64,000 bases of DNA from Bactericera cockerelli (Eukaryota > Arthropoda > Insecta > Hemiptera > Triozidae), in contig CM044961.1 in the NCBI GenBank assembly GCA_024516035.1, forward strand, positions 13,514,439 to 13,578,438, in the 5' to 3' direction. Both the position numbers and the translations under genes were made by a program. Positions 1-11,641 of the stretch are shown piece after piece (positions within the stretch are counted from its first letter, which is position 1; every line of letters begins with the position of its first letter). Under the pieces are notes generated by a model that saw nothing but the letters and a program-made list of their open reading frames with translations, searched no databases and was not told the origin of the DNA.

Positions 1-2518
1 TGCTGGAAGCCCTGATCCAGAAGGAATCGCAGCAGGCGCCGCCTCAGGGAGTGGACATGCACAGACTGGTCCGGAAAAACAACCGCTCCCCCTCTCTGCG
101 ACTGAGATTTGGCCGACGGTCCGACCCTGCCCTGAGCTATCAGGTGAGCGTGGGTTCAAAATCCGCAAGTGGAATATAATTTTTTTTTATACTACAACAG
201 ACAAATGAAAGGAACGTGCTGTTTAGCCAAATCCACACAAATTCTCCTCTTCTTTGCACGTCATTTGGAGATACAATAGTGGTTATGTGGTGGGATAAAG
301 GTAACTCTGTTCCCTTTATCCTACAATCTCAAGGCTAAAAAACTCGAAGTGAAAAGAAAATTTAACACACCAAACTCAAACTTCCAATAATATTGTTTCA
401 AAATTAATAACAAGGTTCTAACGAGCGCTCAAATTTCCCCTTCTTGACTTCCCACGAAAATTTTGTTTCCTAACATGACTGGAAGCTTTCTCTTGTCTCA
501 TTAGGGCGTTCTGTGGTCGCTTGTCAGGATTTTCAGGTGGAAAAACAATCCAATACTTTAGAAAGCAGTCTTTATTATTCTTACTTGAACCTTGTAATAG
601 TCTGTTGTAATGGTAAATATCCTTGGTCTTCCCACTCTGTCTACAAATTCTACATTACATGAGTACACAGTTTGACAGGACTCAAATAATTTTGGTCTAA
701 GAAAGAACATAGTCACGTAAATCTAATAACTGTTTACAATAAGATTACGATAGTAGATACAATACAAGCAGAAAGGCGCTGTCTAGAAAAGACTTTACAT
801 TAATTAATGAAAATGATGTATCCTTTTTCCAGAATAAGTATATTTTGATAGCGGTTTCTGCTTTTTTATACAAATGTTATTCTTACACTGGTTCTCGTTA
901 GCATTTAGCATTTTATTTTACGTAAACAGTACAAAATATACAATTTTGTAATGATATGTAAATAGAAAGAGAGTGTGCTTGAACCAAGATATAGTTATTT
1001 CGATATACCAATGAAAAAAAGTTGTGTTGGTAGGTACTGAGTATGTAGGTATAGGTAACACCAGTGATAGAGAGAAAAGATGGTAAGTATAATAAGTGTG
1101 CTAGACATTTTTATCTATGTGTGTAGGAAGATTTTTCAAATATCCAAATATCCATGTCATTATTTTTCAACCTAAACATTACGAAAGTTTCTTTTTTACT
1201 TTTCATTGTAAATAAACTTAAATCACTTACAAAAAATAGCCATACTCAAAAGTTATGGAAAACAATATTTTTTTTCTCAAGAAAATATCTAGGTATTATT
1301 AACATTAACTACTTAACTTTAGACACGTAGGCGTAGGTATGCTCCGTGCATGTTACGAGTTTCTGCCCATGTGTTAGTAATTAAATTAAATATGTATGTA
1401 ATATAATTGCATTGCTATAAAAGTAAGGTAAAGGTAGGTACTACCTGTAAAATATTATACGCAAGGAATTTCATGAACTAATATTGTTCTAAATTCTAGT
1501 AAAATTTCATCCGATCTTTAAGCAACGAGCGGCTGGGTTTTTGGTTCATTAATTTTTTATGAATAAAGTTTTATACATCAACAAACTTTTTCTCTTTATT
1601 ATTCTTCAAAGAAAAAAAAGCTAATTTTGACTCTGAAGAAATTAAATTTTACTACACCGTCAGGTACCTACCATAAAAATTGCATCATAATATGGTTGCG
1701 ATTTTTTAAAAGTTATTTTACGTATTAAGTAGTAAGCACCTATGGTAGATATCTAAACTGTCCTGTAAACACACTAAGGGCGGAATTAACAGACAAATAA
1801 AATAAAAATTGATAAAAGTTGGCGGGAAGTGGGCGAAAACAATAAAACAAAATACATATAAACTCTGTTTCGTGTTAATATAGGCTGGTGGCGAGTGCTA
1901 CTTGACGAGCGCTCGCCTCCTGTCGAGCTAGATTCTATGCGTCGATTTTCCCTATCTTACACAGTACGCAATCCGTGACTTAGTGCCACAGAGGTATTAC
2001 AAAATCGTCTATTAATTCCGCCCTAAATACACATAATTAAGGGCGGAATTAATAGACGTTTTTGTAATACCTCTGAGGCGCTAAGTCACGGATTGCGTAT
2101 TGTGTAAGATAGGGAAAACCGACACTTACCAATGACTTGTGATATAGAATTTGTCTATTAATTCCGCCCTAATAACTTAAGTCGTTGGTAAGTGTACGCA
2201 ATACGTGACTTAGCGCCACAGAGGTATTACAAAAACGTCTATTAATTCCGCCCTAAATCTGAGCGCTCTGCATTGTACCAGGCCAAGTTCCAGTGAAAAC
2301 AGGAAACTATTCATTTTCCATTCATGATGTATTTGGTGTTTTCCACGTTACTTTTGAATAATGGGACTTTAATAGTCCTAATCAGGCAGTATAAATATGG
2401 CGATTTTATTATTATTATCTAACTAACTAATTCATTGCTTCTGTTACAGATCGGGAGGACCCCCTACGAGCATAACCTCAACAACTACAACGTAGAGCCT
2501 GGACTCCTGGAAGCCTAA
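1..2518 (+). CDS. sNPF: Short neuropeptide F precursor, 3' part (exons 1-143 and 2450-2518)
   Basis: Secreted neuropeptide precursor acting through the sNPF GPCR in feeding, growth and circadian control (family knowledge). The frame opens at base 3 and runs to 143. It holds a dibasic RK, the peptide NNRSPSLRLRF (78-110), an amidating Gly and RR (to 119). This is the standard layout for release of an RLRFamide, and a cut after the internal Arg would give SPSLRLRFamide. A GTGAGC donor follows at 144 in phase 0. The last exon opens after CAG at 2450 and encodes 22 residues ending GLLEA, then TAA at 2516. Signal peptide and N-terminal exons lie before the window. I see no canonical AATAAA in the first few hundred bases after the stop. 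Identification rests on the RSPSLRLRF core, which is diagnostic of arthropod sNPF. Confidence 0.9.
1777..2024. mobile_element. MITE with AGGGCGGAATTAA ends, copy 1 (long)
   Basis: Starts AGGGCGGAATTAACAGAC and ends GTCTATTAATTCCGCCCT, so the termini are inverted repeats of about 18 bp. No coding capacity. This copy is about 115 bp longer than the compact 131-bp form at 2040 and 3961. Confidence 0.8.
2040..2170. mobile_element. MITE with AGGGCGGAATTAA ends, copy 2
   Basis: 131 bp with both inverted ends and the shared interior (TTTTTGTAATACCTCTG, CGCTAAGTCACGGATTGCG). It lies 15 bp after copy 1, in the opposite orientation judging by the interior motif. Confidence 0.8.
2186..2254. mobile_element. 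MITE with AGGGCGG ends, truncated copy 3
   Basis: Half element. It carries the interior motif and one terminus, TATTAATTCCGCCCT, but not the opposite end. It sits directly after copy 2. Confidence 0.7.
2355..2419 (+). repeat. SINE family A, 3' fragment
   Basis: Matches the tail shared by the full copies at 25947, 28013 and 54584: GAATAATGGGACTT, then AGTCCTAATC, GGCAGTATAAATA and a TTATTA run. The tRNA-like head is missing. Confidence 0.7.
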
Positions 2519-3269
2519 GCGTCCAGACCTACAACAAACCAACAAAGAAGTCAACAACAACATTTCCAAACTTCACCTTTGTTTTTGTTTCGACACGAGA
2601 TTCAAGATAAAAACACATTTTATTTTTTACCATAAATTATTTTTATCGATAAAAATCAGATTTAAGGTTTAATAGTAAGTAGGTACCTACCTATGATATT
2701 AATTTAAAGTATAATTAAATTAGTTTAATTTCTGACGTAAATTATGTAAGTCAGTCAAATTAATCCGAATCATTTTCGTTAAAATAATAATATATTACTA
2801 ATATATATAAGTAATGTAAATTACCTAATGAACGCGGTGGAATTTGAGTCAGAAGGTAGTGGTTTCATTCCACTTGATTCCATTTCATTGACAACATACT
2901 GTAGTTATTTTTTGGAGGTTGAAGTAAAGTTGGGGGGGAGGAGATCATTGCATGAGAAAATCAAATTCCAAGAAAATCTTGGAATTGGCAACACTATCAT
3001 GAACAGTGGGCTAAAAAATTTGAACAGGAAACTGCGGCATTAGAGATTGTAAAAAGAGAAGAACAGCCGTGTCACTGGTCCATTTGATTGTTTATAAATA
3101 GTTGGGTAGTAGACTATAGCTAAGCCCTCACCAGTAGCTACAGCTATTGAAGTTATTAAAGTAAAAAGTGGACTCTTTATGAAGAAGTAATGTCAAATAA
3201 TTAAGTATGTTATCAAGGGAGTGAACTTTGTCATTCATGACCATTTCCGTCAAAGGTAAATATTGAAAT

Positions 3270-3547
3270 TTAACACTTTCACTGACAGTCCATTTCCAGC
3301 TCCCAGGCCAAGTGTTTCCATTTGGACACACCAAGTAGATGGTTTGATAATGCGGTGTATCCAAGTGGACTCACTTAGCATTGCTTTGTTATGAGGTAAT
3401 AGTTTCTCTGGCCCAGTACTTTGTTTTTTTCACAGCGAGTTCGTTTCAAATTTGTTTTTGAAAAAGAATTGCACTGTTCCAAATGGAAACACCTGACCCG
3501 GGGCACTAGTGTGTCCAATTAGAAACACCTGGCAGTGAGAGTGTTAA
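3270..3547. mobile_element. piggyBac-type MITE with TTAA target site
   Basis: Left end TTAACACTTTCACTGACAG and right end CTGGCAGTGAGAGTGTTAA. These are inverted repeats of about 15 bp, each flanked by TTAA, the target duplication of piggyBac elements. 278 bp, non-coding. Subterminal motifs are also inverted (CCAAGTGTTTCCATTTGG against CCAAATGGAAACACCTG). Confidence 0.7.
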
Positions 3548-3960
3548 ATTAACGTCACAAAAATGTCGTTTTAAAAAGTTTGTTTTTCTTTATTCTCATT
3601 TTACTGTCAATTCATTTTTCTTCTTTTATCTGGCCGCAGACACACTTTTATTTTCATTATTGTTAATACCTGATCGATTTAAATAAAGTTAAAATAAAAG
3701 ACTTTCGAAAGAATTTCAATTAGACGTTTTCATTTATTTACCTATTTCATTTGAAAATTACAGCTACGTATTTAAAACTTACAGCTTTTTAAGGTAGCAT
3801 TAGAAAATAAGATTACAACAAAATAAAATATACTACCTAAAATTCTTAGAAGCTTTAGCTTAGGAAAAATACCTTTGTATATATGTTATCCTGTTACTAA
3901 ATAAATAAATAAATTAAAAAAAAAAAAAAAATAAGCCAGACTCACATTGGTAAATCAATA

Positions 3961-4091
3961 AGGGCGGAATTAATAGACGTTTTTGTAATACCTCTGTGGC
4001 GCTAAGTCACGGATTGCGTACTGTGTAAGATAGGGAAAATCGACACTTACCAACGACTTAAGTTATTGATGTTGTCTATTAATTCCGCCCT
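3961..4091. mobile_element. MITE with AGGGCGGAATTAA ends, copy 4
   Basis: 131 bp, intact at both ends. It has the same interior as the copy at 2040 and is close to identical to it by eye. Confidence 0.8.
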
Positions 4092-4613
4092 AAATTTGGA
4101 CTTTAGTGCACTGTGATTGGTCGAAAGGTTTTAATACCGACTCGAATGGTGACGGTCTGTCTGGTGGTTCTTCGTTGAAATCCAATTTTATGATCCGGTC
4201 CTTAGCGGCTCTCATTACCATTCTCGTTCGAGGGCCCACTTAAGTCAATAGTTTAGGTCTCACATTGGTATTTTTTTTTTTTTTTTTCATTTCCACAATC
4301 CACATACCTACCTGTGAGTCAATGATTGGGGTCTCACACTTATATTTTTTTAGATTTTCAAATACCTAATTCAATGTTTGGGGTCTCACATTATTTTTAG
4401 TTTCTCATTATGCCAATCGTTGGGGTCTCACAATAAGCAAAGTTAAGTCATTCACATATTATGTACGTAAGCGTTAGAGGTATTATACTAAACAAATCAT
4501 AGGTACAAGAAAAAACAATTTACATTGTTGGCTACCCACCCAATCATCAAAAATAAATGTTATTTTTTAAACAGAGTATTTATTATTCTAGATAACGGAA
4601 TTTAATAAAAACT

Positions 4614-4760
4614 ACGTGACTTTGGATTCGAACCCACGACAAAATGGTTCTCGCGACAGACGAATCTGTCTACAAGAACCACCTCTGCTTGCTGCTGAGA
4701 GGAAGAGTTCCAATAGTTATATTTATGTTTGTACCAATATTGTTGTTGTTTGCAATATGT
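4614..4760 (-). repeat. tRNA-like repeat family G
   Basis: Contains GATTCGAACCCACGAC, the reverse complement of a tRNA T-arm/B-box, then ACGAATCTGTCTACAAGAACC and a GCTTGCTGCTGAG block. The same order recurs at 9985, 10155 (inverted) and 10975. Confidence 0.65.
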
Positions 4761-5064
4761 AGCAATGCACCAGTGGTGAATACATGATAAAATAACTATT
4801 ATTTGTGAATTGTCACGTCGATATCGAAGATAGCTACAACGATCTAGTTTGATGGCAGAGATTGCCTCAGGCAATAATCACGCCCTTTGTCAATATTATT
4901 CTTGTCAATAAAGAGTTTTTATGTAGTCAAGTGCGAGTATTTCAACATAAGCTGTTTTTGATCCTATTAATCTTGCTTCATCAGCCAGCGTCGATGGTAC
5001 GTTGAATACATCAGTTTTCAGTCAGTCACTGAAGGCAACGTCCAGCAAGGCTAATACTTTGATG

Positions 5065-5222
5065 GATGACCATTCAAATTCGAACCCTCGTGATGCTGGT
5101 GGCTATTCCCGGCCCCACTCAGGCTGGGCGTGGTTGATTTGAGTAGCTGGTTTGGGAGTTTTCTGCGAATGGAGGGTAAAACCCCCGTCGTGATATGACC
5201 ATGCAGTTGAAAGCGACGTAAA
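5065..5222 (-). repeat. SINE family F
   Basis: Shares GGTTTGGGAGTTTTCTGCGAATGGAGGGTAAAACCCCCGTCG-type sequence and the end motif GCAGTTGAAAGCGACGT with copies at 44418, 51778, 52480, 54835 and 55930. Confidence 0.65.
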
Positions 5223-5992
5223 AAAAATCTTGCTTCATCCAAAACATCAAGACTTTATGTATAGTTGTATAGGTATGTACCTACTTACTTCCTACATACC
5301 TATAACTGCGATATCATTAAGTATCGTATATATTTATCATTAATAGGAATCAATATTATTTTTTATCATCGTTGAGACGTTTACTAAAAACTTCTCCTTA
5401 CTTTCCTATTGGGAATAATATACGGTACGACACTGTTCACATGCAACGAGCACAAAATTATTCCTCTCCCCAAAAAAAAACTATTTGGGTGCAAAGAAGA
5501 GTGCCAGGTTCATGTGACCTTGAGATTATTTTCCTGGATGGAGAGATGTTAATGTTCCATCCCGTCGGCAACCATCATATCGACACATACCATTAAGTTT
5601 ATATTTGAGGAATAGATGATAAGAGATATCCCGAATATGAAATTTAGATTGTAATGTCGGATTTGACGTCCTGGGGTTTTATACAAGAAAGTACTTCACT
5701 AAAAGAGTCCATGAATTCAAATTGTGCTGTTGTTATAGAATGGAGCAAAAAAAACCATGCCAGTCCAAATTGAATACAACAACAAACTATAGAAATTCTG
5801 ATTCTCAGAAGCAACAATTAAGCAAGCAAGATTTGGTTCTTGTTGACGGTTGCAGAAATCATCTTTTCATAGTTTAGAATAGGTAGGTACCAACTAAAAG
5901 ATTTTATTTCAGTAGTTTTTCAATTAGAGTTTAGCGCATGTAAAATACGTAAACAAACTGTGGTTTTAGTATGATAAAAAGTTAAAAATACA

Positions 5993-6722
5993 CTGCCAAT
6001 TATGGACAGTGGACACATGGTAATCAAAATTTTCAACTTATATTAGGTATCGCTAGAATCAGAGATTTTTTACTAAATCACTCGTATTTACAAAAGTTCT
6101 CAACCGATTCTCTTTAAATTTGTTAACATGATAGAATATTGTTTTTCATACATTCTAAATTGTACAAAAAATACTGTATCGGCAAGTAGAGTACCTTAAT
6201 TTTAGACTTTTTTTGTCCAAAATTTCGGATTATCTTACATACCTATCAGAACTCAATCAATATTTATTAACAAATTAATATTTATGCAATATGTCAAACA
6301 CTAATACGCATAATAAGTCGCATATAGGTACAAACAAAATTTCATCAAAATCGGATGTACCGTTCACGAGATATAAGTGAAAAGTTTGTGGTCAGGCGCA
6401 TGGTCTCTATCACCAAGAACCGCTAGTGCGAAGTTGATAAATTTAAAATGGGACCATCTACAGCTGAGTACAGCTACACTAATCTACAGAATGTCTCCTC
6501 TACGTGTACAAAATTTCGTCGAAATCCGTATTGTAGTTTTTGAGATTTGCGCGTTACAAAGTATGTATACAGATCGACAGACAGACATTCAGACCGACAG
6601 ACAGACACAAAACCAAAGTTACTTAGGAGTTTTTGAAACGTCCAGAAATATGAAATAATTGATAATCGGAGCAAAAAATATTTTTTTTTTTACAAAAACG
6701 AACACAATATTTCCGATTTATT
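5993..6722 (-). mobile_element. Dispersed element L (copy 1)
   Basis: About 730 bp. It matches, inverted, the element at 40150-40858. Ends read CACTGCCAATTATGGACA and CGAACACAATATTTCCGAT. The interior has a CAGACAGA microsatellite and the motif AAATTTCATCAAAATCGG. No intact open frame. Class unknown; a non-autonomous transposon is likely. Confidence 0.6.
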
Positions 6723-6915
6723 AGAAATTTCTCTGAAGTAAAACAAAAACATTGACATAAAGGTAATACCTAGGTATATAATTGGCAAGTTTGAATTTGA
6801 AAGTGGGGCAGTAATACCAATATTTTAGGGGAAAGAAGGAAAATTATTTGGTTGAATAATAATAATATAGGTATATATTATACAATTATGATTATTCAAC
6901 CAAATAGGTAGAGGT

Positions 6916-9848
6916 CCCAGACAGCACAGTCAACTGGATGTATACCATACTGTTAGGTGGAAAAAGTCTACTTGCCCACCTGGAAATCAGCTGGAGATTT
7001 CCACCTTCCACCTGACCTCCACCTGGAAATCAACTGGAAATGAACTGGAAAGTAACCCAACTTTTAACTGGAAATCAGTTGACCTAAGTCAACTGGATTT
7101 GTTCCACTTATTTCCAGCTACTCGTAGCGCTCTCTAGTGGATGGGTAGTAACTCACTACCACAATGTTGACATACCTATTTACCTATACTGTACATTATA
7201 CTACATAGTAATCAAATGCTATGCTCTTGGTTTTGAGGTCGTGGGTTCGAATCCCATTATATGCATTTTTTTGCAAAAAAAAAAAAAAAATAATAATAGT
7301 AATAAAAATACTAGAAACAAATGTATATTAGGCATAAATTCAATTTAAGTTATTTTATTTAGAAGCCATACATTCAAATCTCATGAAGAATTTTTTTTTT
7401 GTACAAAAATAAAGTAATAAATTTTAAATAGGTTTTTTTAACACGTACACACACACAATGTTGAGTATAATTTTTTTTTATAGAAATTTGGAAAGAAAAA
7501 GAAAATAACTAATCTGTTTTAAACAACACAATTCAAATAAGACTCTTTAACATTATTATAGTTTTACAATAAGAGTGTTTATTATTAAAAAATTGTCCCA
7601 AAAGTGTAAAATGCACTATCAAATTTCCACCATGTCACAAGACCTTGTACCAATATTTCCTAAGTAGGTATAACCTCTATATATATAAAACTCAAAGTTG
7701 TGCATGTCTGGCTGACTATGTATTCTTGGGGTTACAATACCAAACGGTACTCTCACTGAGAGTTCACCCCCCCCTAAGCCACCTTCAACATACTAGAAAA
7801 TTATCAAAATTAAAATATCTAATACAATTTTCAAGTGCACTGGTAATCAAGTGGTTAACGCGCTAGTCAGATAATCAACCTAGTGTAGGGTTCCGTTGTT
7901 TCAAATTTTTCCTCATTATGGTTGTGACCACATAATAATAAGACTCTGAGGGTTAGGTTAGTAGAAAATGCTTTGAGCATAACCTTTAACCTTACCTGGT
8001 GGTTACCTTCCAATTAAAAGTGTTATTATTATTTTTATAGGGACACCGGCCATGAGAAAAAACCTTAATGGTGACAAAATGCCAGGTTTTAGCTAGTATA
8101 GAAATAAAATAATGATATCCAATTATAAAATATGCTCATACCATGTACATAATCACAATAAAATAATAATACTATGTAAATTAAAATATATTTCTTTTGT
8201 GAAACCAAAAATAACAAAGAAATAAACTAATAGCCAGCAGAAAATGAAGATGGGGCATGGAATACACCAGTTTTCATGAAATTGCAAAAGTTAAGCAATG
8301 TCTAACGTGGTGGAACATGGATTAGTGAATGTTATTATGTATTTGTAATCCTTCATGACAATTTATATACTGCTGTGGCTAATTAGAATTGCTGGGTTGT
8401 TTGCTTTGAGAATTATTACCAAAAAACATTGTTATACTTAAATTAAAACAAAATTGACTTGTAAAGACTAGTGAAATTATAAAACACAATAGTGTGGAAC
8501 ACTTTTTTTAAATAGATATAAAATTAACTCAAAATTTAAGGGGCTTCATAGTAATAAGGTGGTAGAGAGAGCACAATAGTTATTATTGTTATTATGAACA
8601 GTGCACATTAAATTGGCCAATTAATTTTAAATCAAGTAATCAGGAAGCATGTCACAAAGTAAACATCATTTTTTAGTGTGGCAGAACCACCTGAGTGAAA
8701 TATTCATTTTATAATAATATGTATTGTACATCTAAATAAAATCCACAGAGTGAAAAATTTCACTATCTAGCACTATGCATTCAGCTGTTTCTTTGCTTGA
8801 ACCAGAACCTTTTTTTAGCCAACCTATGGTCAAGAGATCTTGAGCATAAAAAATTCTGTTTCCCTTAACACATGGTCCTACTTTGGCTTGGCTAGGCTAG
8901 GTGAGATTAATATGGGTAGCTGGTATGATTCCAAGTGAACTGTAGGTGTTAGTCCATTGTGCTAGTCCAGGAACAGCAGAGTGCAGAAAGTTCATTAGGG
9001 TCCAAGTGGATGTCCCTAGAAATGGATGGTTATTGTCAGATGAAAAAGGTGATCCAGTATTAAATGTTTCTTGTCCTCTCCTTTTCTTCTGTCACGATTC
9101 ACGATTTAGACAAACTAAAGAACTATTTTTTGATACACCTCAAAAGCAAATTTGGAGTTCAGAAATGACAAAGTAAACACTTTCAGTAGTTATAAAAAAC
9201 ATGTTCAAAACTAATTAAAATATTATTTGTATTTAAAATATGTTCAAATAAATGAAATACCTATTATTTAAGAGAATTATTAATTATTTAAAACAATTCA
9301 CAATTTGTCACAAAAATATCACAATTTCTGAATTTCCTTCAACAAAGGACGAGTTTTATCTACGAGTTTTATCTAAACACTTCCAGTAGTTATAAAAAAG
9401 ATCAAAACTAATTAAAATGATATTTGTATTTAAAAATGTTCAAAACTAAATGAAATACCTAATATTTAAAAGAATTATTAATTATTTAAAACAATTTACA
9501 ATCACCAATATCACAATTTCTGAAATTACGAAAGATCAAAGATGGCGTCTTCAACAAAGGACGCGTTTTATGTAAACTGGAAAAATATGGAACATTTCCA
9601 GCTGACTGGTCAACTGACTAAATTCTACTCATGTCCTAGCTGGACTGAGTCGTTATATTTCCAGCTGACTGCCCAGGTGACTGAGTCTAGATGGATTTTT
9701 GTTGGAAATATCCAGGTGGCTGGTCAACTGATTAAATCCATAATGGAAAAATCCAGCTGTCGGGACAGTTGGAGGTCCAGTTGAATTTATACACCTGGAT
9801 ATTTCCACCTTAAATCCAGACTGGAAGTCACCTGCCGTGCTGTCTGGG
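6916..9848. mobile_element. 2.9-kb non-autonomous TIR element with subterminal AACTGG/CCAGTT repeats
   Basis: Left end CCCAGACAGCACAGTCAACTGG; right end is the inverse, CCGTGCTGTCTGGG. Each end is followed inward by about 200 bp packed with short repeats around AACTGGAAAT, CCACCTGG and GGTCAACTGA, like the multiple transposase-binding sites of large TIR transposons. No transposase frame survives. The interior contains a tRNA-like T-arm (about 7230-7255) and a SINE fragment (7835-8040). Confidence 0.65.
7835..8040 (+). repeat. SINE family related to 38640-38940
   Basis: GTGCACTGGTAATCAAGTGG, then GTTAACGCGCTAGTC, then ACTCTGAGGGTTAGGTTAG and GGTGGTTACCTTCC. The reverse complement of the same blocks occurs at 38640-38940. 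The head resembles a tRNA A/B-box region. Confidence 0.6.
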
Positions 9849-9984
9849 GTATCTGTAAAATTGTAGTTGAGAAAAGTATAATAAAATTCTTGTCATAATA
9901 ATAATATTATGGTTCATACATGTTGAATCCCTTGAAAATGAGAAATCAATGCAACCATAAAAAAATGAAAATATTTAATAAAAT

Positions 9985-10335
9985 GCGAAGCTGGGATTCG
10001 AACCCACGACAAAATGGTTCTCGCGACAGACGAATCTGTCTACAAGAACCACCTTGCTTGCTGCTGAGAAGAAGGGCTCCAATAGTTGTATTTATATCTG
10101 TAACAATATTCAATATTGTTGGCTTCGATGCCGATGTGACAGTTCACAAATAGTTGTATCGTGTATTCACCACTGGTGCATTGCTCCGCATTACAAACAA
10201 CAATATTGGAACAAATATAAATACAACTATTGGAGCTCTTCCTCTCAGCAGCAAGCAAAGGTGGTTCTTGTAGACAGATTCGTCTGTCGCGAGAACTATT
10301 TTGTCGTGGGTTCGAATCCCAGCTTCGCATATGAA
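9985..10335. repeat. Palindromic tRNA-like repeat G
   Basis: The block ATGCGAAGCTGGGATTCG to TTGTATTTATA (about 9985-10105) recurs inverted at about 10215-10335, so the ends are long inverted repeats around a central segment of about 110 bp. Each arm carries the T-arm-like GGTTCGAA/TTCGAACC motif. The structure would fold into one long hairpin. Confidence 0.7.
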
Positions 10336-10974
10336 ATGTTTTCTTTTTTATGGGTTGATTTCTCATTTTCAATTGTTTCAGCATGTTTGAACCCAATGAT
10401 ATTATTATTTTTTACTTTTTATCATACTAAAACCACAGTTTGTTTACATGCACTGATTGGAAAACGAATGAAATAAAGTCTTTAGGAGATCTTCGTTTCA
10501 GCAGCAAGCAGAGTTGGTTCTTGTAGACATACCTATTACCTATTTAGAATTTACCTTCAGCGTTAATGCAGTATTTCTCTTAAAAGTTATGCGTTAGAGA
10601 GATAATGTAGGTAGTCATATAAAAAATGAAAATATTTCATATGCGAAGCTGGGATTCAATTCATAATTAGGTATACAAAATCACAATTGGGTATACCCTG
10701 ATACCCTAATTAGCTATTTGTTGAAGATGTTTAATTTTAAAATTAAATACATGGAAAACTAAAAAAAAAAAAAAAAACAAAAGTTTGAAGGAGGGGCAAA
10801 ACTACTTGTGTTGAAGGAAGGAATTTTCAATAACGATTTAAAAATAATAAAATATCTGTAAAAATGTAGTTATGAAAAGTATAATAAAAATATTCCTGTC
10901 ATTATAACATGCTACAAACATGTTGAAACAATTGAAAAAGGGAAATGCACCCATTAAAAAAAAAAAAAAAAAAA

Positions 10975-11085
10975 TTGCGAAGCTCCGATTCGAACCCACG
11001 ACAAAATGGTTCCCGCGACAGACGAATCTGCCTACAAGAACCACCTTGCTTGCTGCTGAGGGGCAGGGCTACAATAGTTGTATTT
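10975..11085 (-). repeat. tRNA-like repeat G, additional copy
   Basis: GCGAAGCTCCGATTCGAACC, then CACGACAAAATGGTTC, ACGAATCTGCCTACAAGAAC and GCTTGCTGCTGAG, as in 4614 and 9985. Preceded by an A-rich run. Confidence 0.6.
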
Positions 11086-11641
11086 ATATTGTGTATTTAA
11101 ACTGAGATGTACTTGAAAACAACAGAACTATTGAAATTCGATTATCAGCAGCAATCAAAGGATGACTCCGGCGTGAACTACCGCCTTATCGCCTTGTTAG
11201 GGCTTATCACCTTGTTAGCGCCGTTAAATGAGTTAAAAAAAGCTTGAGTTCCATGAGTTCGAATCCCATCGAAGAAATTCTTTTTACTTTCGGTATCTTT
11301 TCAATAAAATACTTTTCATCATTAAATTGAAAATTATTATAGAAATCTGTTGTTATACTCCACCAGGAATTACGCAAGTTTCACAGATCGCTGAGGTGAA
11401 GAAATCGGTGACTCGGTGACTTGTCGAACGCGCACAATGGGTTTGGTCTGAAATCAGCTGTTTTATTATCATATCACAACAACAAGAAATTTTAGGAAAG
11501 AAATTTTCAAAATGAGCTTCTGCCTCTAGTATTGATTGTCGAATTTCTTCAACAATTTTTCGTAAAGTGACTTGTTTCTTCCATAAACGGTCGAATAAGA
11601 GACATTTTTTGTGGTTTTTCCCGTGAACCCCCGACACCACC

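Larger units (their letters stand above)
144..2449 (+). other. sNPF last intron
   Basis: GT at 144-145 and AG at 2448-2449, phase 0. AT-rich. It contains three copies of the AGGGCGG MITE (1777-2254) and a 3' fragment of tRNA-SINE family A (about 2355-2419). Nothing else recognisable in 144-1776. Confidence 0.85.
2519..11641. other. Intergenic region between sNPF and Vha100
   Basis: About 9.1 kb, AT-rich, with no convincing gene. It holds two MITEs (3270, 3961), tRNA-like repeat G copies (4614, 9985-10335, 10975), a family F SINE (5065), a dispersed element (5993-6722) and a 2.9-kb TIR element (6916-9848). Short open frames here are not supported by codon content or similarity. Confidence 0.7.

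Noticed and set aside
2828..3043. 71-codon frame after sNPF
   Set aside because: No similarity, poor codon content and no splice context.
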